A DNA stretch of 6,552 nt from JAPLJQ01 sp037143735 (GTDB taxonomy: Bacteria; Desulfobacterota; Syntrophia; Syntrophales; UBA2185): positions 1 to 6,552 of the forward strand of contig JBAWYD010000125.1 in the NCBI GenBank assembly GCA_037143735.1, in the 5' to 3' direction. This document shows, piece by piece, positions 1-6,034 of the stretch. Each line of letters opens with the position of its first letter. The first letter of the stretch is position 1. The notes under the pieces are model-generated. The model had not been told where the DNA came from and did not search any database. It saw nothing but the letters and a program-made list of their open reading frames with translations. The translations under genes were made by a program, and so were the position numbers.

Positions 1-850
1 GTTCCAGCCTTGCCGCTAAATTGACGGGATGACCCAGAGCGGTGTATTCTTTTCTAATGGTAGAGCCGAAAATGCCCACCATGGATTCTCCTGTGCTGAT
101 CCCAAAACCGACGGGGATCTGTACATTTTTTATGGTCATGTCTTTATTTATTTCGGCAACTTTCGCTCTCATCTCGATGGCGCATTCTACAGCCCTGAGT
201 GCATCATCTTCCCGGGTGATGGGCGCCCCGAAAACCCCCATGATGCTGTCGCCGATGTGTTTGTCAAGCGTGCCGCCATGTTTGAAAATTATATTATCGA
301 GGGGATAAAAATAATTGAGATTGAGAAGATCAGATAACTCATGGGGTGTGAGATCCTCTGTGATCCTGGTAAAGCCGCGAATATCGGAAAAAAGGATCGA
401 AACTTTCTGGCTTCTTGGCGCCAGATTCATGCTGAATTTCTGCAGTTCATCGAGCACCTGGGTTGGCACAAATTGTTTCAATCGTTTTTTTACATGAAAT
501 TCCTTGATCTTCAGCCTGATTTCGTTGTTGTCGAAGGGTTTGGTCAAGAAGCCGTCGATGCCGGAATTGACGCTATCAATGGCGCGGTCAAGAGTGGCAT
601 AACCGGTCAGGATAATCCGGATGATTTCAGGATTGAGCTTGCCAATCTCCATTAACGTCTCCAGGCCATCCATTCCCGGCATTTTGAAATCCGATATGAC
701 GGATTCTATTTCATTAATCTGCCTCCGAACGATTTCGATAGCTTCTGTACCATTCTCTGCAAGAAGAATTTCGTAACCGTCCCTTTGAAGAACCTTTTTC
801 AAGGACATCCGGACGCCTTCTTCGTCATCCACGATCAAAATCTTTATCAT
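1..850 (-). CDS. Response regulator receiver fused to class III adenylate cyclase (3' end outside window)
   Basis: 283 residues are visible; the C-terminus lies beyond the left edge. Residues 1-120 form a CheY-like receiver: acidic pair D8/D9 after MIKILIV, phospho-acceptor D54 in ISDFKMPGMDG, T82 in ILTGYA and K104 in LTKPFD. A short helical linker (about 107-145, with FVPTQVLDEL) leads to a class III nucleotide cyclase domain: metal-binding D156 in LFSDIRGFT and D201 in DKHIGDS, the purine-selecting positions K197 and T270, and transition-state residues N277 and R281 in GHPVNLAARLE. By family knowledge the Lys/Thr pair points to ATP, so cAMP synthesis controlled by phosphorylation is inferred. 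The ATG at 850 follows GAGGAA (854-859) and overlaps by ATGA the stop of a histidine-kinase remnant, its likely former partner. No frameshift was found across 1-850. Guanylate cyclase activity is the less likely alternative. Confidence 0.95.
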   Translation of the reverse strand, partial: MIKILIVDDEEGVRMSLKKVLQRDGYEILLAENGTEAIEIVRRQINEIESVISDFKMPGMDGLETLMEIGKLNPEIIRIILTGYATLDRAIDSVNSGIDGFLTKPFDNNEIRLKIKEFHVKKRLKQFVPTQVLDELQKFSMNLAPRSQKVSILFSDIRGFTRITEDLTPHELSDLLNLNYFYPLDNIIFKHGGTLDKHIGDSIMGVFGAPITREDDALRAVECAIEMRAKVAEINKDMTIKNVQIPVGFGISTGESMVGIFGSTIRKEYTALGHPVNLAARLE

Positions 851-954
851 ACTTTCCTCGCTTTACATGGAAGGTCTATCGTAAACTTCGTACCTCTGCC
901 GTGATTACTGCTCACTGATATCAGCCCTTCGTGTTTCTTGATGATTTCATGGGG
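847..954 (-). pseudogene. C-terminal remnant of a sensor histidine kinase (HATPase_c end)
   Basis: Read on the minus strand in the frame ending at the TGA 849-847, this stretch encodes P-HEIIKKHEGLISV-SSNHGRGTKF-TIDLP followed by CKARKV and stop. That is the usual end of a histidine kinase ATPase domain: the helix IIKKHEG, the strand I.V.S, the G2-type GxGTxF box and the final strand ending in LP. The N-box, G1 box, dimerisation domain and sensor are missing. The same frame stays open upstream to a TGA at 1033-1035 and includes PAGKGISL at about 1000-1020, which faintly resembles a G1 glycine box but overlaps the end of the phosphotransferase gene. There is no in-frame start with a good ribosome binding site, so it is unlikely to be translated alone. 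Its stop overlaps the regulator-cyclase ATG, the arrangement expected for a kinase/regulator pair. Confidence 0.8.
854..859 (-). promoter_or_regulatory. Ribosome binding site of the regulator-cyclase gene
   Basis: GAGGAA on the minus strand ends 3 nt before the ATG at 850 (core AGGA spaced 4 nt). It supports this start and would allow independent initiation even though the upstream kinase reading frame is now only a fragment. Confidence 0.6.
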
Positions 955-994
955 GCGGTGCCTGCGACAAGCCGGCCGATAAATATCCCTTTGC

Positions 995-1012
995 CAAAGG
1001 CTAATGCCTTTG
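995..1012. repeat. Perfect 7-bp inverted repeat over the phosphotransferase stop codon
   Basis: CAAAGGC (995-1001), TAAT loop, GCCTTTG (1006-1012). The stop codon of the phosphotransferase (TAG, 1003-1001) lies inside it. It could fold as a short hairpin at the operon end, but neither strand has a following T-run, so an intrinsic terminator is not supported. The octamer CCTTTGCC also occurs twice here as a direct repeat (988-995 and 1007-1014). Confidence 0.5.
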
Positions 1013-2149
1013 CCTGCCGGAGTATTCCAGAATCAAGACGACGATGGTTATCAGAAATGCCTGAAACACTAAAAGTACACCGTCGATCGGGCGGGCATTT
1101 CTCAGGGCGATGGCGCTGATGCCGAGGGTCGCGCATAAGAAATAGATGAAGAGCACCGCTTTTCTTCTGTCGCCCAGGATGGCATACATTCTGTGGTGGA
1201 TATGATCTTTGCCAACGTAATCGATCCAGTCTCTGAAACTCTTTACCTTGCCGGTGATGATTCGCTCCACGGTGATGTACGTCATGTCGAAAATCAAAAT
1301 CCAGAAGATCAGAACCGGCGCGGAAAAAGAGACGATGGGATTGTTATCAGCCCATTCTCCCTTGACAGCCAGAGCGGCTAATGTAAATCCCAGGAAAATG
1401 CTTCCCGTATCGCCGAGGAAAATGGAAGCGGGCTTTGTGGGCCTGAAATTAAACGGAAGAAAACCGAGACAGCTTCCCACCATGGCGGCTGCGATCCATC
1501 CCATATATGGCTGGTTGGTCTGGTAGGCCACAATACCCAGAAAAAAAGCGATAATGGCGCTGATTCCTGCTGCCAGTCCATCCATGCCGTCAATGAAGTT
1601 CAGGGCGTTCGTAATGCCGACGATCCACAAAATGGTAAAAATAACATTCAGTATATATCCCCACGTGGTTTCCGGAGGAAACAGGTCGAGTACAATCCCG
1701 AAATAGATGAGTGTCAGAACAACAATAATCTGCACAAAAAGCTTGGACCTTGCTGAAAGCCCTTTCCAGTCGTCAATCAGGCTCATCAGTGCAACGATAA
1801 GAGCGCCGGTAAGCAGGATTACCGACTCTCTGTCAAGGATCATATTCGAGATCAGGGCAAATAGAAAAGCGATGATAATGGCTGCGCCGCCTAAGAGGGG
1901 CGTGCTCTTTTCATGGATTTTCCTGCCTTCCGGCGCATCCACAATATTTAATTTCAGGGCAATGGTTCTCATGACGGGTGTAAGGGTTGCAGTCAGGGTG
2001 AGAGAAAAAAGAAAGATATACAACCACCTTCCGATATTATCGAAAAAACACTGACGAGTGAAGGGCAGGAGAAGAAATAAGAAGACGACAATGGCAAGAA
2101 GCCAAAAGATCCTTAAGAGAGATACTTTTTTTTTGTCATAATTAAACAT
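1001..2149 (-). CDS. Polyprenyl-phosphate sugar-1-phosphate transferase, WecA/TagO/MraY superfamily
   Basis: A 382-residue integral membrane protein of the PNPT family (Glycos_transf_4). Such enzymes move a HexNAc-1-phosphate from a UDP-sugar to undecaprenyl phosphate at the inner membrane and start O-antigen, teichoic acid or exopolysaccharide repeat units. Visible motifs, in order: VDAPEGRKIHEKSTPLLGG (70-88), the LIDDWKG acidic pair D126/D127, NALNFIDGMDGLAAG (181-195, D187 and D190), PFNFRPTKPASIFLGDTGS (232-250, D247) and the HIHHR motif (316-320). About eleven hydrophobic segments are spread along the chain, and the length is usual for WecA-like enzymes. The ATG at 2149 has AAGG (2157-2160) 7 nt upstream and overlaps the aminotransferase end by 8 nt. 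Codons 6-8 are an A9 run. It is the last gene of the polysaccharide run and ends next to the kinase remnant. The sugar substrate cannot be read from sequence; GlcNAc or a deoxy-amino sugar is likely. Confidence 0.95.
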   Translation of the reverse strand: MFNYDKKKVSLLRIFWLLAIVVFLFLLLPFTRQCFFDNIGRWLYIFLFSLTLTATLTPVMRTIALKLNIVDAPEGRKIHEKSTPLLGGAAIIIAFLFALISNMILDRESVILLTGALIVALMSLIDDWKGLSARSKLFVQIIVVLTLIYFGIVLDLFPPETTWGYILNVIFTILWIVGITNALNFIDGMDGLAAGISAIIAFFLGIVAYQTNQPYMGWIAAAMVGSCLGFLPFNFRPTKPASIFLGDTGSIFLGFTLAALAVKGEWADNNPIVSFSAPVLIFWILIFDMTYITVERIITGKVKSFRDWIDYVGKDHIHHRMYAILGDRRKAVLFIYFLCATLGISAIALRNARPIDGVLLVFQAFLITIVVLILEYSGRQRH

Positions 2150-3188
2150 GTTTAGACCTTGCCAATTTCACCGCTTCAATAATTTTAGAGATTTCGTTAT
2201 CCATCAGGGAAGGGTAGATCGGTATGGAGACGGCCCTTTCCCACAACCAGTCTGTGGTTTCGTAACCTGATAATGAAAGATACCTGTGTAATGGCTTGAA
2301 AACGGGTCTCCTGCAGGCCACACCCTCTTGTGTCATCTTATGAATGAATTGATCCACGTGGTCAAGAAGAAGTACATATCGGTAATAGATATGATCCCCC
2401 TCTGACGTGACAACGGGCGTCTCAAAACCACAGTTTTTACATTCATGATGGTATATGTCGGCAATATATTTTCTTCTTTCAATAAAGAAAGACAGTTTAT
2501 TTAACTGACTGATCCCCAGAGCCGCCTGAATATCAGTCATCTTGTAATTGTATCTGATGTTGTAATGTTCTTTCTTGTCGTAATCACGGAAATCCCTAAT
2601 AATCTCCGTTAAAGATTCGTTGTTGGAAAGAACCATCCCGCCTTCTCCGGTGGCGATCATCTTTGTTGCATAAAAAGAAAATATCGAGAGATCTCCAAAA
2701 CTTCCCGTATAAGCTCCTTTATACCGGCTACCCAATGATTGTGCGCAATCTTCTATAACGGGAATGCCGAAAGATTTGATATCGTCCACGTCAGCCGACA
2801 GGCCGAACATATGAGGAACGATAACGGCCTTCGTTTTTGGGGTGATCCGTCGTTTCAGGTCATGCACGTCGATGTTAAATGTGTGGCGGTCAACGTCGGC
2901 GATTACGGGTTCCGCACCGGTGTATCGGATAGCGTTGAGAGGAGCGGAACAGACAAAAGACGGTAGAATCACCTCATCACCTTTTTGAATGCCAAGGCTG
3001 AGAAGTGCGAGATGAAGCGCCGCCGTCCCGGAACTGACGGCCACGCCACCGCTGACGCCAATCAAGGCAGATAGCGTATCTTCAAGCCCGCATACCTGCT
3101 CACCCTGGACGAGATTTCCTGATCTCAGGACATGAAGGACGTTTTCATAATCAGTCTGATCGAGTGTGGGTCTGGAATGGGGAATCAT
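2142..3188 (-). CDS. DegT/DnrJ/EryC1/StrS family PLP-dependent sugar aminotransferase
   Basis: 348 residues with the full fold-type I aminotransferase pattern of this family. Visible are IPHSRPTLDQTD at the N-terminus, VSSGTAALHLAL (51-62, phosphate binding), GDEVILPSFVCSAPLNAI (70-87), the PLP-ring contact D147 in IEDCAQSLGS, and the Schiff-base lysine K176 in SFYATKMIATGEGGMV. RYNYKMTDIQAALGISQL (212-229) is the usual conserved stretch before the C-terminal small domain. Family members transfer an amino group, usually from glutamate, to a nucleotide-linked 3- or 4-keto sugar. The sugar and position here are unknown, and no sugar dehydratase or dehydrogenase supplying the keto sugar is in the window. 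The ATG at 3188 has GGAT (3194-3197) 5 nt upstream and lies 10 nt after the deacetylase stop. The gene's end overlaps the phosphotransferase start by 8 nt. It probably makes an amino sugar for the same polysaccharide. Confidence 0.95.
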   Translation of the reverse strand: MIPHSRPTLDQTDYENVLHVLRSGNLVQGEQVCGLEDTLSALIGVSGGVAVSSGTAALHLALLSLGIQKGDEVILPSFVCSAPLNAIRYTGAEPVIADVDRHTFNIDVHDLKRRITPKTKAVIVPHMFGLSADVDDIKSFGIPVIEDCAQSLGSRYKGAYTGSFGDLSIFSFYATKMIATGEGGMVLSNNESLTEIIRDFRDYDKKEHYNIRYNYKMTDIQAALGISQLNKLSFFIERRKYIADIYHHECKNCGFETPVVTSEGDHIYYRYVLLLDHVDQFIHKMTQEGVACRRPVFKPLHRYLSLSGYETTDWLWERAVSIPIYPSLMDNEISKIIEAVKLARSKHV

Positions 3189-3198
3189 GTTTTATCCA

Positions 3199-3816
3199 TT
3201 AAATATTTATAAATAACCTCAGTGGGATGAACCCCTCGGCGAACTGAACCCGTCCCTGAATGCCCCTGAAGACAGCGGTAGATCTGACAATATCGACGAT
3301 CGACAGCCCTTCGATATTCGTCTTCATGACCTGAGAGTGGTGGGCCAGAAGCATGGAAATTTTATCGTCCACGGTTTCCTTAATATCCACAAAGACGGTG
3401 GGAGAAAAGTCATGAGTGGTCGGACCTTCGTAAAAAAGGACATTTCGTATATACCGTGAGGCTGTTACCGTTGCCTTGGACAGCGCCCTGTGATCCTGGT
3501 GTGTGTCCTCTCCGAAATTAACGAAGGTGAAGTCGGGTTTTATTTTTTTCAAGACCTCTTCGATGTCATAAATTATCTGGTTCATATTGGGAGAAAGCTC
3601 GGTATCCTTATATCTGCCCCAGATGACCTCCCTTGGTTTCAGGATTTCCACAGACCGCAGCTGTTCTTCTTTTCTCACGGAAGACTCGCCACCCTTGTGG
3701 CCTTCCGTCATAATGAGGACATAGATTTCATGGCCCTGCTTTGCGTACTTTAACAGCGTGCCGGCGCAGCCGACTTCTATATCGTCCGGATGGGCGCCGA
3801 TGGCTAATATCTTCAT
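3199..3816 (-). CDS. PIG-L/LmbE family zinc-dependent deacetylase
   Basis: 205 residues, a normal size for the family. The metal site is complete: AHPDDIEVGCAG at 8-19 gives H9, the catalytic D11 and D12, and HQDHRALSKA at 106-115 gives H109. The later LLAHHSQ (156-162) and the AEGF box (193-196) are also typical. Relatives remove N-acetyl groups from GlcNAc-containing substrates (GlcNAc-PI, bacillithiol and mycothiol precursors, lincosamide intermediates). In a polysaccharide operon the likely target is an N-acetylated sugar nucleotide or lipid-linked sugar. A thiol-cofactor role is less likely because no matching ligase or glycosyltransferase pair is adjacent. The protein has no signal peptide and should be cytoplasmic. 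Its ATG at 3816 overlaps the WbqC stop (ATGA) and is preceded by a strong AAGGGGG site at 3822-3828, 5 nt away. Confidence 0.93.
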   Translation of the reverse strand: MKILAIGAHPDDIEVGCAGTLLKYAKQGHEIYVLIMTEGHKGGESSVRKEEQLRSVEILKPREVIWGRYKDTELSPNMNQIIYDIEEVLKKIKPDFTFVNFGEDTHQDHRALSKATVTASRYIRNVLFYEGPTTHDFSPTVFVDIKETVDDKISMLLAHHSQVMKTNIEGLSIVDIVRSTAVFRGIQGRVQFAEGFIPLRLFINI

Positions 3817-4496
3817 GAATTCCCCCTTAAAAAATTTAGACTATCGTTGCCGTGATTGAAGATGAGATCAACCACGGACATAAAGGGTTCAAAGCCTCCA
3901 AAGAGTTGATGATAGACCGGATGGGTGTATTCCTGGAACACCACCCGGATTCCATTGTTATCATATTTTTCCAGATTCATGTAGTCTTTCCCGCCACTTC
4001 CTGCAAGGTAGGTGTCTGCGTTGAAATGTTTTGTGATGGAGATCAGCCTTTCATCCGGGTCGTCGGGAAATTGTCCGAGTTCAGAGGCCACATACACAGG
4101 CGTCTCGATGCCGAGAAGTGCGGCCAGTTTCCTCACGACATGAATATTCAGTTCCGAGATGGTTTGCCATTGAGAGGAAAAGATGTTTTCAAAAAATTCT
4201 TCCTGAACATTCCAGAACGGAGACTTTTTGTAATTGGAGAGGAGCGCCTGCTTTTGCCTGTGCTGCCAGCGATCGTTATTGTTGATTTCAACCTCGCTGA
4301 TCAATTGTGAGAATTTATACAGGACCGGAACGGTCAGCCATTGCCAGCCATTGGCTGTTTTGATCTTGTTTCGGTTCTGCCATTCGTTCTTCTTGAATTG
4401 CACGTTGTCAAGGAGCACAAAAACATCCGACTTGTCGATCTTGTCGAAATAGCCGAGCCAGGGCAGGTATTGTGGCTGATGTACGGAAACAATCAC
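3813..4496 (-). CDS. WbqC family protein, GTG start preferred
   Basis: From the GTG at 4496 this is 227 residues beginning (M/V)IVSVHQPQYLPWLGYFDKI, the standard opening of the WbqC-like family. Other family-like stretches are LLDNVQFKKNEWQNRNKIK, WLTVPV, an ETPVYVASELG segment and YLAGSGGKDYM, then a C-terminal FGGFEPFMSVVDLIFNHG. WbqC proteins are common in O-antigen and exopolysaccharide clusters, often beside aminotransferases; I do not know an established biochemical activity. The protein has no signal peptide or membrane segment. An upstream in-frame ATG at 4595 overlaps the PHP stop by ATGA and would add 33 residues, but most of that extension is the translation of a palindromic intergenic repeat (4524-4577), so I prefer GTG, preceded by GGAT about 8 nt away. 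The stop overlaps the deacetylase ATG. Confidence 0.88.
   Translation of the reverse strand: MIVSVHQPQYLPWLGYFDKIDKSDVFVLLDNVQFKKNEWQNRNKIKTANGWQWLTVPVLYKFSQLISEVEINNNDRWQHRQKQALLSNYKKSPFWNVQEEFFENIFSSQWQTISELNIHVVRKLAALLGIETPVYVASELGQFPDDPDERLISITKHFNADTYLAGSGGKDYMNLEKYDNNGIRVVFQEYTHPVYHQLFGGFEPFMSVVDLIFNHGNDSLNFLRGNS
3822..3828 (-). promoter_or_regulatory. Strong ribosome binding site of the PIG-L deacetylase gene
   Basis: AAGGGGG on the minus strand lies 5 nt before the ATG at 3816, inside the last codons of the WbqC gene. Together with the ATGA stop/start overlap it suggests coupled but efficient initiation. Confidence 0.6.
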
Positions 4497-4523
4497 GATC
4501 TGAAATCCATGTCCTTTAAAATT

Positions 4524-4577
4524 CTGGATCCCCGCCGGAGCCTGCCCTCGAATGTCCTTGTCGGGGGCGGGGATGAC
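4524..4577. repeat. Palindromic intergenic repeat between PHP and WbqC genes
   Basis: Two perfect 9-bp arms, ATCCCCGCC and GGCGGGGAT on the plus strand (4528-4536 and 4566-4574), enclose about 29 bp and are bordered by CTGG and GACAG. This layout, CTGGAT-CCCGCC ... GGCGGGG-ATGACAG, matches the dispersed hairpin repeats seen in many proteobacterial genomes, whose minus-strand translation reads VIPA...AGIQ. Here that reading is exactly what the upstream-ATG version of WbqC would begin with (VIPAPDKDIRGQAPAGIQ). The class is recognised from memory; copies elsewhere in this genome cannot be seen here. Confidence 0.75.
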
Positions 4578-4591
4578 AGGTAGGGGGGGTG

Positions 4592-6034
4592 TCATTTAAA
4601 ACTTACAAAAATCGGGTTGGAAACAATGGTTCCCGCTCCCTTTATGTCAATCCGGTAGTAAATCTTTTCTCCCGGCTTGTAATACGGGTCAACATAATCA
4701 ATCTGCAGGGGCAACTTCTCCTCGAAAACGTAGATCATTTCGCCAGACCGGATAAGGCGAACCTTGACGTGATTCTTGACGGCTCCGCTTGTTGAAAGAG
4801 CGATCCGGATCTTCGGGAAACCTTTCAGAACGACCTCGTCACCCGAAACCCCTTTTGCCGTGCCGTCAGCAAAGGAAACAGAAAAATCGTCGAGCTTCAG
4901 ACTCTGAGGAACGTTCACCTGGCAGGCATACATCCTGCCGTATTTCATGGCGTTTAACACCGCTTCTTTCGTCTTTTCTCGAATAAGAAAAACGGTCTGG
5001 TAGTTTCCCAGCTTTTCCCCACCATCTCCTTCCTTGTGAAAATCAGCTGTCGCGATGCCCCACGGGGGACGATCCCTGTAGCCCATGCAATACTCTTTGA
5101 GTGTTGTATCCCAGATATTCCCCGGTTCTGTCAACGTGATATTTTCTCCGTAAATGGCGGAAAATCCTGTATAGGCTTTTGATTCCTGCATGGCCGCGGG
5201 GTAGGGAAGGGTGCTGACACGGATCGGTCCCAGTTTACGTACGCCGGATTTTGTTTCAGGATAGTTCCAGAAGGTCATGCCGCCTTTTGAATTTACATAA
5301 TCAATTACCACTTGATAAGGCGCCATTCCCTTGTTGCCGTGATACGGATCAAAGGGTGAGCTTCTGAATGCATTGCTGTTCAGGATAAAAGCGATGGAGA
5401 GTATCACAAAAACAATACCGGTTATCCGTAAGATGCCCCGCCACAGGATCATGAATATACCTGCAATGAGAGAAATTGAAAAAAAAATAATCTCCGGAAG
5501 GGCGTTGCGGACATATTGCAGCGACAGGCCATTGTGGAGGATCGGCAGGTTTTCATAATCCTCCGGATTTTCCATTCCAACGGTCAGAAGCCGTTTTTCA
5601 TGATCGTGAGCGGTCAGGGTGCCGGTGAGCAGGTTTCCCGTCCAGTAATAGAAAGGAACGGTTTCCGAGCCGGGGAGGATAATCATGTCGGGATATTTTT
5701 TCTCGGCCTCACGGATCGCCTGAATGAATCTGTCGGCGCCCTGTTTGTTGATAGAATTAAGTTCGTTCCTTTTTCTGAGAAAATTCCTGAAGGGAGGAAT
5801 GCCATATTCCATCGCCATCCGGTCATGGTCGTTGACGAAAACGACACTGAAACCCCTCTGCTTTGCCATCAACACGAGTTCTTCAACATTGTAGTCCCCG
5901 TCGCTGAAGGTCGTCCGCAGGTCCATCAGCCCGGCGACTTGCTGGTAATCAGCGGCGAAAGACTGCTGGATTCCGGTAATAATTAGAATGAATGCAAGCG
6001 AGTAGAAGATTAAAATCCGTAATTTTTTATTCAT
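4592..6034 (-). CDS. Secreted/membrane PHP-superfamily protein with altered metal site
   Basis: 480 residues. An N-terminal signal sequence (KK, hydrophobic 6-22, possible cleavage after SFA at 27) sends the protein across the inner membrane. The PHP fold is recognised by LMDLRTTFSDG (36-46), VFVNDHD (65-71), ILPGSET (119-125), TFWNYPE (254-260) and TADFH (329-333), with the spacing of CehA/McbA-like metallohydrolases. In the first motif the usual HxH is D38-L-R40, and the usual HP histidine is Y258; H70, E124, D331 and H333 remain. Residues 180-219 hold two hydrophobic helices separated by the basic loop RGILR, an insertion within the catalytic domain. Residues 380-480 look like a beta-rich C-terminal domain ending in SNPIFVSF. 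The ATG at 6034 overlaps the glycosyltransferase stop (ATGA); its own ribosome site is weak. A role in processing or sensing envelope polysaccharide is only inferred; a non-catalytic role is possible. Confidence 0.87.
   Translation of the reverse strand: MNKKLRILIFYSLAFILIITGIQQSFAADYQQVAGLMDLRTTFSDGDYNVEELVLMAKQRGFSVVFVNDHDRMAMEYGIPPFRNFLRKRNELNSINKQGADRFIQAIREAEKKYPDMIILPGSETVPFYYWTGNLLTGTLTAHDHEKRLLTVGMENPEDYENLPILHNGLSLQYVRNALPEIIFFSISLIAGIFMILWRGILRITGIVFVILSIAFILNSNAFRSSPFDPYHGNKGMAPYQVVIDYVNSKGGMTFWNYPETKSGVRKLGPIRVSTLPYPAAMQESKAYTGFSAIYGENITLTEPGNIWDTTLKEYCMGYRDRPPWGIATADFHKEGDGGEKLGNYQTVFLIREKTKEAVLNAMKYGRMYACQVNVPQSLKLDDFSVSFADGTAKGVSGDEVVLKGFPKIRIALSTSGAVKNHVKVRLIRSGEMIYVFEEKLPLQIDYVDPYYKPGEKIYYRIDIKGAGTIVSNPIFVSFK

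Noticed and set aside
29..655. Overlapping plus-strand open frames
   Set aside because: They lie opposite the receiver-cyclase gene, which has complete family motifs on the minus strand; the plus-strand products show no recognisable domain.
851..1000. Possible promoter for the regulator-cyclase (minus-strand GATATTTAT at about 979-987)
   Set aside because: Resembles a -10 element only loosely and no matching -35 at proper spacing was seen.
988..1014. Hairpin as an intrinsic terminator of the polysaccharide operon
   Set aside because: Short 7-bp stem of modest GC content and no T-run after it on either strand.
4493..4510. Five-codon minus-strand leader frame (MDFRS) whose stop overlaps the WbqC GTG
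   Set aside because: The AAAGGA before it is only 1 nt from the ATG, too close for good initiation, so translation is doubtful.
3852..4583. Plus-strand open frames opposite the WbqC gene, up to 152 codons
   Set aside because: Antisense to a clear WbqC family protein; no domain pattern or ribosome site supports them.
5516..5986. 156-codon plus-strand open frame
   Set aside because: Antisense to the PHP gene, whose signal peptide and motifs are coherent on the minus strand.
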